Shown in pieces: positions 6,817 to 13,364 of a stretch of 13,822 nt of DNA. The notes under the pieces were generated by a model that was given only the letters and a program-made list of their open reading frames with translations, made no database searches and was not told the origin of the DNA. Source of the DNA: an uncultured Candidatus Udaeobacter sp. (GTDB taxonomy: Bacteria; Verrucomicrobiota; Verrucomicrobiia; Chthoniobacterales; UBA10450); contig CATPBS010000235.1 of NCBI GenBank assembly GCA_955652715.1, positions 1 to 13,822 of the forward strand, given 5' to 3'. How positions within the stretch are numbered: the first letter of the stretch is position 1; each line of letters opens with the position of its first letter. Position numbers and translations under genes: made by a program.

Positions 6817-8405
6817 TGGTTCTTTTTACGATTTTTTGCCCAATTGTCGCGGCCATTTTGATCATGGTCGGCGCGCCTGCGCGCAAGACGGCGTTAGCCG
6901 CGTCGGTTTTGACGTTTTCAGCGGCGCTGTTTCTCTTTGCCTCATTTGGATATGGCCGGGGCGATTTTCAACACGTCACCTCATTTGCCATATCTCCCGA
7001 GTGGCGACTGAGCTTCACGACGGGCATCGACGGCTTGAGTCTGATAATGGTGCTGCTTGCCACCATCGTTACGCTGGCTGCGGTCTGGTTCGCCGGCGCT
7101 ATCGACAAATATGAAAATGCATTCTATGCCTGCCTTCTGTTCATTTCCGGCGGCGCAATCGGCGCATTTGCGTCGATCGATTTATTTTTCTTTTACGCAT
7201 TTCATGAGCTCGCGCTGATCCCCACATTCCTGTTGATTGGAATCTGGGGGAATGGAAATCGTGTCGCAGCAGCGTGGAAAATCACGATCTACCTGGCAAT
7301 TGGCAGTTTCATTTTACTGCTTGGTCTGATCCTGCTTTATCAAAGCGTTCCGCTCGGTTCGCGCAGTTTTGACATTCGCGCGTTGCAGGCTGCCGCCGGG
7401 CTGGGTCAAATCTCAGCGGACGCACAACGTCACATCTATCTGCTGTTGCTTATCGGCTTTGGAATCCTCGTTTCGCTTTTTCCGTTTCACACATGGGCGC
7501 CGGAAGCTTACGCGTCGGCTCCGGCGCCGGTGGCAATGTTGCATGCTGGAGTGCTAAAAAAATTTGGACTGTACGGGCTTTTGCGTCTGGCAATTCCGCT
7601 GCTGCCCGAAGGCGCGCGACACTGGACGACTCTGCTCGTGGTCTTGCTGCTCGGGAACATCATCTACGTCGGGCTTGTCACAATTGCCCAGAAGCGGCTC
7701 GATTGGATGCTCGGTTACTCGAGCGTGATGCACATGGGCTACATCTTTCTCGGGATTGCCAGCGCCACTATTCTCGCCATGACCGGAGCTGTCGTCTTGA
7801 TATTTGCCCACGGCCTTTCGATCGCATTGTTGTTTGCCATCGCTGGAGAACTCCGCAAGCGAACGGGGACATTGGTTTTCGATGACCTTGGCGGTCTTGC
7901 CAGAGTGATGCCCTTCGCCGGGCTCGCCTTTGGATTCGGCGTATTCGCTGCGATTGGTCTCCCGGGCCTCGCGAACTTTGCCGGTGAGATCATGATCTTT
8001 TTTGGCGCGTTCAAGAACGGCTGGGCGATGGATGGCTTTCATCTTTTTCAAATCGCGACAGTGCTCGCGCTTTGGGGAGTGGTGATCTCGACGGTTTACA
8101 TGCTGCGAGCCTATCGCAAGGCGTTCATGGGCACGACAAGCGAGCAGTGGAGGCTACTTGTCGATCTTCGCCCCGGGTTGCGTGTGCCGGTGACGTTGCT
8201 AGTAGGCGCGCTCCTTTGCTACGGATTTTTTCCGCAACCCTTTGTGCGAATGGTAGCGCCTGCGTTTCACGCCTATCTGTCCGCGAATAGAACCGACCTC
8301 ATAAATATGCAGAGCTGTAGCCACGGCGCTGTGCGCCGTCCGCGAGCCTTTGGTCCAGATGAAGGAAACGCCCCACAGGGCGTGGCTACAAGACTTGCGA
8401 GATAG
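6816..8405 (+). CDS. nuoM: NADH-quinone oxidoreductase subunit M (antiporter-like proton pump)
   Basis: This 529-residue membrane-arm subunit has about 14 helices. E131 (FYAFHELALIPTFLLIG) matches the key glutamate of TM5, and GEIMIFFG carries the conserved late glutamate. The TM7 segment reads GFGILVSLFPFHTW, so the lysine found nine residues before the Trp in NuoL (K222), NuoN (K228) and E. coli NuoM (K234) is leucine here (L218). TM8 has H243 and K248-K249. The start is the ATG overlapping the nuoL stop; the frame is open back to 6660, but that part overlaps nuoL. The C-terminus is odd: the last 30 residues come almost wholly from a 75-bp twin-hairpin element that stays in frame. Confidence 0.96.
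   Translation: MVLFTIFCPIVAAILIMVGAPARKTALAASVLTFSAALFLFASFGYGRGDFQHVTSFAISPEWRLSFTTGIDGLSLIMVLLATIVTLAAVWFAGAIDKYENAFYACLLFISGGAIGAFASIDLFFFYAFHELALIPTFLLIGIWGNGNRVAAAWKITIYLAIGSFILLLGLILLYQSVPLGSRSFDIRALQAAAGLGQISADAQRHIYLLLLIGFGILVSLFPFHTWAPEAYASAPAPVAMLHAGVLKKFGLYGLLRLAIPLLPEGARHWTTLLVVLLLGNIIYVGLVTIAQKRLDWMLGYSSVMHMGYIFLGIASATILAMTGAVVLIFAHGLSIALLFAIAGELRKRTGTLVFDDLGGLARVMPFAGLAFGFGVFAAIGLPGLANFAGEIMIFFGAFKNGWAMDGFHLFQIATVLALWGVVISTVYMLRAYRKAFMGTTSEQWRLLVDLRPGLRVPVTLLVGALLCYGFFPQPFVRMVAPAFHAYLSANRTDLINMQSCSHGAVRRPRAFGPDEGNAPQGVATRLAR
8316..8390. repeat. REPIN-like twin-hairpin element inside the 3' end of nuoM
   Basis: The outer ends are perfect 10-bp inverted repeats, TGTAGCCACG (8316-8325) and its complement (8381-8390). 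Similarity continues inward for about 13 more bases with one bulge. Each arm folds on its own: ACGGCG-CTGTG-CGCCGT (8323-8339) and ACGCCC-CACA-GGGCGT (8368-8383). Two inverted REP-like palindromes around a short spacer match the layout of REPINs, which RAYT transposases mobilise in other bacteria; no RAYT gene is in the window. The length is 75 bp, exactly 25 codons, and contains no stop in the nuoM frame. Confidence 0.65.
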
Positions 8406-8412
8406 CTTGCAG

Positions 8413-9843
8413 ATGATCATGATCACAGCGCCAGAACTTGAGATTGCGGTGCTGGTGCTCGGGATGGTGATCCTGATGGTCGAAGCGTTTGCCACGAAAA
8501 TCGATAAACGAATTCTGGCCTTCGCTGCAATTGCAGGTCTCGCGGTGGTTCTCGTCGCGAGCTTCTTCGTTGCTCCATCTCCTTCGCCGGCTCAAGCGAC
8601 CGGTTTCTGGAATTTTTATACGGCAGACCGCTTCTCGATCTTCTTTAAGCAATTCGCGCTACTGACCACAATCGTCGTGCTGATCATGATGACTGATTAT
8701 GCGCCTGTTGTTCGCAGTTCTTTTCCTGGGGCAACGCCGCAGGCTGGGCTCGGAGAATTTTTTGCACTCCCTATTTTCACGTGTGTCGGGCTAATGTACC
8801 TGGTCTCGGCAATCGATTTCGTCTTCATCTTTGTTTCGCTAGAGCTCGTGACCATATCGTTTTACGTGCTGGTCAGTTTTACCCGGCGCAATCCGATCAC
8901 TCTGGAAGCGGGAATCAAGTATCTGGTGCTCAGCGCGCTTTCTACGGCTTTCCTCGTGTATGGAATCGCTTGGATCTTCGGCGCGACCGGCCAGACAAAC
9001 CTGCACCGGCTCACTCAGGCGCTGGCGAATCCAGCTATGAACCACAGCGCAGCGTTGTTGGGCATGGTCCTCGTTCTAGTGGCGCTGGGCTTCAAAATCG
9101 CAGCCGTCCCATTCCAAATCTGGGTGCCCGATGTTTATCAAGGTGCGCCAACGCCGGTAACTGCGTATCTCTCCGTCGGTTCGAAGGCGGCGGGCTTTGT
9201 GGTGCTGCTGCGGGTGTTACAGCCGTTCCTATTGCTGCCGGAAACGAAGAGGCTGATTATATTGATCGCGTTGCTCACATTGATTTACGGAAATCTCGCG
9301 GCGCTTCCGCAGGCAAACCTGAAACGGCTGCTCGCTTATTCCAGCATCGCGCATGCGGGCTATCTGCTTATCGGCGTTGTCTGTTTCGATGTTCGCGCGG
9401 TTACTTTTTATCTTGTGGCTTACTTGTTGATGACGCTCCTCAGTTTCGCAGTCTTGATAATTGTTGCCCAGCAAGCCGGCGAAGAAATTTCAGATTTTGA
9501 TGGTCTCGCCAGGCGTTCGCCCTTTCTCGCATTCGCGATGCTGATCGGGATGGTCTCGCTCGCCGGTGTCCCGTTCACTGCGGGATTTTTGGGGAAGTTT
9601 TATATCTTTTACGCAGCAGTGCTGCAGCGCCAGATCATGCTGGTCGTTGTTGGTGTGATCACCGTTGGCTGCGGTTTCTACTACTATCTTAAAGTGGTTC
9701 GCGCGATGTACTGGCAGTCAGCAGAGAAATCGGACAAAATTCCGGTCAACGGGTTGTCGCGTTTCGCAATTAGCGCACTGATTATCTCCACGATTTGGCT
9801 CGGCATCTATCCGCAGCCGATTTTGGACGCGTTGAAACGTTAA
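8413..9843 (+). CDS. nuoN: NADH-quinone oxidoreductase subunit N (antiporter-like proton pump)
   Basis: This 476-residue membrane-arm subunit is the third Mrp-like channel, next to NuoK. Expected residues are present: E144 (FVSLELVTISFYVLVSF), K228 (ALGFKIAAVPFQIWVPD), K258 (SVGSKAAGF) and K304 (QANLKRLLAYSSIAHAGYLL). I chose the ATG at 8413 (MIMITAPELE), eight bases after the nuoM stop. A second ATG at 8419 is possible. The frame is open back to a GTG at 8350, but that extension would translate the REPIN-like element and overlap nuoM. It is the last nuo gene; no further same-strand gene follows closely, so it ends the operon. Confidence 0.96.
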   Translation: MIMITAPELEIAVLVLGMVILMVEAFATKIDKRILAFAAIAGLAVVLVASFFVAPSPSPAQATGFWNFYTADRFSIFFKQFALLTTIVVLIMMTDYAPVVRSSFPGATPQAGLGEFFALPIFTCVGLMYLVSAIDFVFIFVSLELVTISFYVLVSFTRRNPITLEAGIKYLVLSALSTAFLVYGIAWIFGATGQTNLHRLTQALANPAMNHSAALLGMVLVLVALGFKIAAVPFQIWVPDVYQGAPTPVTAYLSVGSKAAGFVVLLRVLQPFLLLPETKRLIILIALLTLIYGNLAALPQANLKRLLAYSSIAHAGYLLIGVVCFDVRAVTFYLVAYLLMTLLSFAVLIIVAQQAGEEISDFDGLARRSPFLAFAMLIGMVSLAGVPFTAGFLGKFYIFYAAVLQRQIMLVVVGVITVGCGFYYYLKVVRAMYWQSAEKSDKIPVNGLSRFAISALIISTIWLGIYPQPILDALKR

Positions 9844-9905
9844 AGAGTTAAAGCAATGAGGCAGCGGCTCAGCTTGACGATTCAACGCTTCGACGAATCG
9901 ACGCT

Positions 9906-9939
9906 GTCGAATTGAGCGACGCTAATCGCTCAATTCGAC
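9906..9939. terminator. Perfect 14-bp hairpin between convergent nuoN and HNH genes
   Basis: GTCGAATTGAGCGA (9906-9919) and TCGCTCAATTCGAC (9926-9939) are exact reverse complements around a 6-base loop, CGCTAA. The hairpin starts 62 bases after the nuoN stop. The minus-strand HNH gene ends inside it, with its last sense codons in one arm and its stop in the loop. A role as a two-way terminator for the converging genes is likely from position. There is no clear T-tract on either side, so classical intrinsic termination is uncertain. Confidence 0.5.
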
Positions 9940-10533
9940 GTTCCAATACGCGAGATCGACAAAGTGTTTCCAGAGGTCGTGCTGGGGCGCGGAAAACGTA
10001 ATCTGGACAAACGGCCGCCATTTCGGCCGCTTAGGCTTGCGGATCAAACTCATGTGCGCTTCGCGCGGAAGCCGATTGCCCTTGCGCGTATTGCAGGCGA
10101 TGCACGAGCACACAACGTTTTCCCACGTCGTGGTCCCTCCCCGATCGCGCGGCACAACATGATCCAGATTGAGTTCGCTGCGATCAAATAGCTGGCCGCA
10201 GTACTGACAGGTGTTCTTGTCGCGCTCGAAAACGTTGTGACGGGTAAATTTTACCTCCTTCTTTGGAAGCCGATCGAAGACCAGCAGCACAATCACGCGC
10301 GGGATACGAATCTTAAACGAAATAGTCGTAACCACCTCGTGGTCGGGCGCGTTCGCCGATAAATCGCGCCAGCTCTCGAAATCGTGCGTCAGAAAGTTGT
10401 TCGCGTCGTCGGACGAGACAATCTGGGCATGACCCGCATACACCAGCGCAAACGCGCGGCGGGCCGTGCAGATGTTCACTGCCTGCCAGAGGCGGTTGAG
10501 CACCAGAACCTGACTGTTTAACGATGTATGCAA
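9922..10533 (-). CDS. HNH endonuclease family protein
   Basis: This protein is 203 residues if started at the TTG at 10533. It belongs to the common bacterial group with an N-terminal VLVLNRLWQAVNICTARRA segment and a C-terminal HNH domain. Zinc-binding pairs are C109-x2-C112 and C144-x2-C147. The HNH core shows D124-H125, N139 (WENV) and N148 (CNTRKGNR). Such proteins are presumed metal-dependent DNA endonucleases; most are uncharacterised. The start is uncertain: there is no in-frame ATG or GTG upstream. The frame is open to a TTG at 10656, which would give 244 residues with a 41-residue extension outside family homology. A TTGACA (10622-10617, minus) in that extension could be a -35 box, favouring the shorter form. 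The gene converges on nuoN. Confidence 0.88.
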   Translation of the reverse strand: MHTSLNSQVLVLNRLWQAVNICTARRAFALVYAGHAQIVSSDDANNFLTHDFESWRDLSANAPDHEVVTTISFKIRIPRVIVLLVFDRLPKKEVKFTRHNVFERDKNTCQYCGQLFDRSELNLDHVVPRDRGGTTTWENVVCSCIACNTRKGNRLPREAHMSLIRKPKRPKWRPFVQITFSAPQHDLWKHFVDLAYWNVELSD

Positions 10534-10642
10534 ATCTCTATAATGAGCTGCGTAATCGCCCGCGTTTTGCGGACTTCCGCGTAAATTTGCGCGACGGTAC
10601 CACTCGCGTTTTTCATTGTCAACGGACCGGGATTTCTGGTGA

Positions 10643-10702
10643 CGGCGTTCAAGCAACGCCGTGAAATCGACTTGTCCATCTGTTCATTCGTGTCCATTCG
10701 TG
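10643..10702. repeat. Small hairpin plus ATTCGTG tandem repeat upstream of the glutathione transferase gene
   Basis: CGGCGTT (10643-10649) and AACGCCG (10655-10661) form a 7-bp stem with a 5-base loop. Further on, TTCATTCGTG (10683-10692) and TCCATTCGTG (10693-10702) are two 10-bp units with one mismatch. The CGTG/CACGAA motif is also present in the ends of the GxxExxY cassette, so this may be a solo end or remnant of the same repeat class. The 173 bases between the HNH start chosen here and the transferase start hold nothing else I can support. Confidence 0.5.
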
Positions 10703-10706
10703 GTTA

Positions 10707-11672
10707 GTGAAAGCGCAATTCCCAACCGAGCAGACCGAGTCGGGCGAGTTTCAACGACAGGAAGATCGGTTCCGCGAATGGATCTCGCGTGATGGATCGA
10801 CACCTTATCCCCCTGCGGCAGGTCGGTATCATCTTTATGTTTCGCTGGCGTGCCCGTGGGCTAGTCGCACAATCATTTTTCGCAAACTAAAAGAACTCGA
10901 AGAGGTAATCGGCATGACAGTTGTCGATCCGATTCGTGACGAGCAAGGCTGGGCGTTTCGCGATGCCTCCGGAAAAATTCCGCCGGGCGCGCCATTTGAA
11001 TCAACCGATCCTATCAACGGCTTTCAATTCTTAAGTGAAGCTTACAAAGGAACCGATCCCGATTTCGATGAGCGCGTCACCGTGCCTGTGCTCTGGGACA
11101 AGGAAACAAAAAAGATCGTGAACAATTGTGAGGACGACATCTGCCGCATGTTCAACAATACGTTCAACGATTTTGCTACGAATAAAGATCTCGATTTTTT
11201 TCCCAAAGGCATCGAAGCCGAGCACGCGCAGCTCTCTTCTTTTCTGTACGACAATATTAACAATGGCGTCTACAGAGCCGGTTTCGCCACGCGCCAGCGA
11301 CCATACGAGGTTGCCTGCCGCAAACTTTTTGAAGCGCTCGACCAACTCGAAGAGCGTCTGTCGAAAACTCGATACCTGTTTCAGGACCGCATTGTCGAGG
11401 CGGATTGGCAATTTTTCTGCACGCTCATTCGCTTCGACGTCGTCTATCACGGCCATTTCAAGTGCAATCTGCGCCGCATCATCGATTATCCGAATCTGCA
11501 GGGATATTTGATGGATTTATATCAGCAGCCAAGCATCGCCGACACCGTCAGCTTCGATCACATCAAACGCCATTACTACAAGACACACACGCAAATTAAT
11601 CCTACCCGCATCGTTCCAATCGGGCCCGCGTTTGATTTGACGAAACCGCACAATCGCGACCGATTGAGCTAG
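10707..11672 (+). CDS. Glutathionyl-hydroquinone reductase (xi-class glutathione transferase, YqjG-like)
   Basis: This 321-residue cytosolic enzyme would reduce glutathionyl-hydroquinones, removing glutathione through a catalytic cysteine. The N-terminal thioredoxin-like domain carries LYVSLACPWASR with catalytic C49 in the xi-class CPWA motif. The C-terminal helical domain starts near residue 155 and ends with FDHIKRHYYKTHTQINPTRI followed by VPIGP, the family's usual C-terminal signature. Length matches E. coli YqjG (328). The start is the GTG at 10707 (MKAQFPTEQTESGEF), four bases after the ATTCGTG repeat, with no Shine-Dalgarno. The stop overlaps the stop of the convergent transporter gene. 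Family assignment is firm; the natural substrate is not shown. Confidence 0.93.
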   Translation: MKAQFPTEQTESGEFQRQEDRFREWISRDGSTPYPPAAGRYHLYVSLACPWASRTIIFRKLKELEEVIGMTVVDPIRDEQGWAFRDASGKIPPGAPFESTDPINGFQFLSEAYKGTDPDFDERVTVPVLWDKETKKIVNNCEDDICRMFNNTFNDFATNKDLDFFPKGIEAEHAQLSSFLYDNINNGVYRAGFATRQRPYEVACRKLFEALDQLEERLSKTRYLFQDRIVEADWQFFCTLIRFDVVYHGHFKCNLRRIIDYPNLQGYLMDLYQQPSIADTVSFDHIKRHYYKTHTQINPTRIVPIGPAFDLTKPHNRDRLS

Positions 11673-13081
11673 GAAATTGGACTAGCCGTTTGACGAACAC
11701 GATGCCTTGCTCTCCAGGATGCTTCGATCTCTTCCAGAGTGCGCCCTTTAGTTTCCGGAACGAGATAATAGGCGAAGAGCCATGACGTCACTGAGAAGGA
11801 TGCGTAGAGCAGAAACGTTGAGCTCGCGCCGAGTTTCTCGACCAATGTCAGAAAGGTAAGCGAGACGATTAGGTTCGAACCCCAGTTGAACGTGGCCGCT
11901 GTGCCTTCGGCGAGACCGCGAATTCTTAAGGGATAAATCTCCGCGATCAAGAGCCAGAAGATCGGCCCGAGGCTGATTGCAAATGAGGCGACGTAACCCA
12001 TCAGGCAAATCACAGCGATCCAGGCGAGCTGTTCCGATGGATTTGAGATGCGGAAACTCAAGCCGAGCACGCCAAGCGTGACGATCATTCCGGTGATGCC
12101 GGCGAGCAACAGCGGTCGGCGCCCGGCGCGGTCAACCAAAAACATCGCGATGATAGTCATGCCGACATTTACGATGCCGACGCCAGCGGTCGCCAGAATC
12201 GCGCCGGAAGCGGAATTGAAGCCGGCCGCCTGAAGAATTTTTGGGGCGTAATAAATCACCGTGTTGATGCCGGTAATTTGTTGGAAAATGGCGAGGCCTA
12301 TCCCAACAACAAGAGCGGGGCGGACTTGCCGATGTAGCAAATCGGTCCAGCGCCCACTTTCAGGTTGCTGCGCCAAACTCGCCTTGATCTCTTCGATCTC
12401 GACATTGACATCGGTCAACTGGCGAATGCGCACAAGCACGCCGTGCGCGACTTCATGTTGACCTCCACGAATGAGCCAGCGCGGAGTTTCGGGAAGAAAA
12501 AACATGCCAGTGCCAAAGACTATCGCTGGAGCGACTGCGAGGCCGAGCATCCATCTCCAGCCTTCAACGCCAGCGAAAGCGTAATCGGTCAGATACGCAA
12601 CGACAATGCCGACGGTAACCGCGAGTTGAAATAGCGATACTATCCAGCCGCGCGCGTGCGGAGGCGCAACTTCGGAGAGATAGACCGGAACATTTGTTGA
12701 GGCGAGACCGATCGCCAACCCGAGAAAGACGCGGCTGACAATCAGCATGGGAGGTGACGGCGCCGCCGCGCTGGCGAGCGCGCCAATGCCGAAGATTGCC
12801 GCCGTCACAAGCAACACTCTTCGCCTGCCGAAAAGATCAGCGGCTTTTCCACCGACGATCGCCCCCATGGTCGCGCCCAACAGAACGCCACTAACAACAA
12901 TCTCTTCCGCCGTCGTCGTCAGGCCAAATTCGCGTTTGATAAAAATGAGCGCGCCGGAGATGACGCCCGTATCGTAGCCGAACAGAAGGCCGCCCAAAGA
13001 GGCAAATAACGCTGCGATGTAAACAAACCTTGAGCCGCGCAGGTGCGCTTTGCTCGGTGTGGCGATCTGCTTGTCGGCCAT
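11669..13081 (-). CDS. Sugar:H+ symporter, major facilitator superfamily (sugar porter family)
   Basis: This 470-residue, 12-helix inner-membrane transporter belongs to the XylE/GalP/AraE group. Signatures in order: FGYDTGVISG with proton-coupling D37; DLFGRRR (83-88 area); R117 in SRVFLGLAIGLAS; Q152; PETPRWL (197-203, E198); QQITGINTVIYYAP (267-280) with sugar-binding Q267, Q268 and N273; DRAGRR (317-322); GPIFWLLIAEIYP with W376; and PETKGRTLEEIE near the C-terminus. The equivalents of the XylE sugar-binding and proton residues are present, so it is probably a functional hexose or pentose porter; the sugar cannot be named. It has a strong Shine-Dalgarno, unlike the nuo genes. Its promoter must lie in or beyond a degraded glutathione transferase remnant. 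Confidence 0.93.
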   Translation of the reverse strand: MADKQIATPSKAHLRGSRFVYIAALFASLGGLLFGYDTGVISGALIFIKREFGLTTTAEEIVVSGVLLGATMGAIVGGKAADLFGRRRVLLVTAAIFGIGALASAAAPSPPMLIVSRVFLGLAIGLASTNVPVYLSEVAPPHARGWIVSLFQLAVTVGIVVAYLTDYAFAGVEGWRWMLGLAVAPAIVFGTGMFFLPETPRWLIRGGQHEVAHGVLVRIRQLTDVNVEIEEIKASLAQQPESGRWTDLLHRQVRPALVVGIGLAIFQQITGINTVIYYAPKILQAAGFNSASGAILATAGVGIVNVGMTIIAMFLVDRAGRRPLLLAGITGMIVTLGVLGLSFRISNPSEQLAWIAVICLMGYVASFAISLGPIFWLLIAEIYPLRIRGLAEGTAATFNWGSNLIVSLTFLTLVEKLGASSTFLLYASFSVTSWLFAYYLVPETKGRTLEEIEASWRARHRVRQTASPIS

Positions 13082-13091
13082 AATTCTCGAT

Positions 13092-13097
13092 CCTCCT
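13092..13097 (-). promoter_or_regulatory. Strong Shine-Dalgarno of the sugar porter gene
   Basis: On the minus strand AGGAGG lies ten bases before the ATG at 13081, within AAGGAGGA. It confirms the start and is the only consensus ribosome binding site I see in the window. Confidence 0.75.
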
Positions 13098-13102
13098 TAT
13101 TA

Positions 13103-13256
13103 ACTTCGATACATCAAACGCCATCACTACATGACGCACAGGGAAATTGATCCGACAGTTATCGTTCCAATCGGCCTGCTACTCGATCTCACGAAGCCGC
13201 TATGGGCGAGAAAAAATGAAGTGATGCATTCCGTCAACAGTTCGCCAAGCGGGTGA
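13103..13256 (+). pseudogene. C-terminal remnant of a second xi-class glutathione transferase
   Basis: From 13107 the frame reads RYIKRHHYMTHREIDP, then TVIVPIGLLLDLTKP, to a TGA at 13254-13256. Over the stretch KRHYY...DLTKP it matches the end of the intact transferase at 19 of 28 residues, plus the exact DNA word ACATCAAACGCCAT. One base is missing near 13110 (GAT-ACATC against GATCACATC), so FD is out of frame with IKRH. No earlier part of the gene is present; homology stops just beside the transporter's Shine-Dalgarno. After DLTKP the frame continues about 20 unrelated residues. This is a decayed, diverged paralogue, not a recent copy. Confidence 0.8.
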
Positions 13257-13312
13257 ATCCCTCCCCGCGACGGAACGCACGGACTGTCCCGCGCAAAGAC
13301 GGCAAATAGCCT

Positions 13313-13340
13313 TTGCCAGCGCAGCAATTCTTCATAGAGT
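13313..13340 (+). promoter_or_regulatory. Weak candidate promoter for hppA
   Basis: TTGCCA (13313-13318), a 16-base spacer and TAGAGT (13335-13340) resemble a -35/-10 pair (5/6 and 4/6 matches) about 25 bases before the hppA ATG. A small hairpin, GGCAAA-TAGCC-TTTGCC (13301-13317), overlaps the -35 side. The rest of 13257-13364 shows no gene and no recognisable RNA. Matches of this quality occur by chance, so this is tentative. Confidence 0.22.
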
Positions 13341-13364
13341 CGTGCGCTTCATCGCGACGCAACC

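Noticed and set aside
8350..8412. Upstream extension of nuoN starting at GTG 8350
   Set aside because: It would translate one arm of the REPIN-like element and overlap nuoM; the family N-terminus begins at MIMITAPELE.
8781..9500. A 239-codon open frame on the plus strand inside nuoN
   Set aside because: It is an out-of-frame shadow of the conserved nuoN sequence, with Arg- and Gly-rich low-complexity translation.
11031..11456. A 141-codon minus-strand frame inside the glutathione transferase gene
   Set aside because: It is antisense to a well-conserved enzyme and has no recognisable family.
13257..13364. Possible riboswitch or small RNA before hppA
   Set aside because: Only a 6-bp hairpin is visible and no known aptamer core could be recognised.
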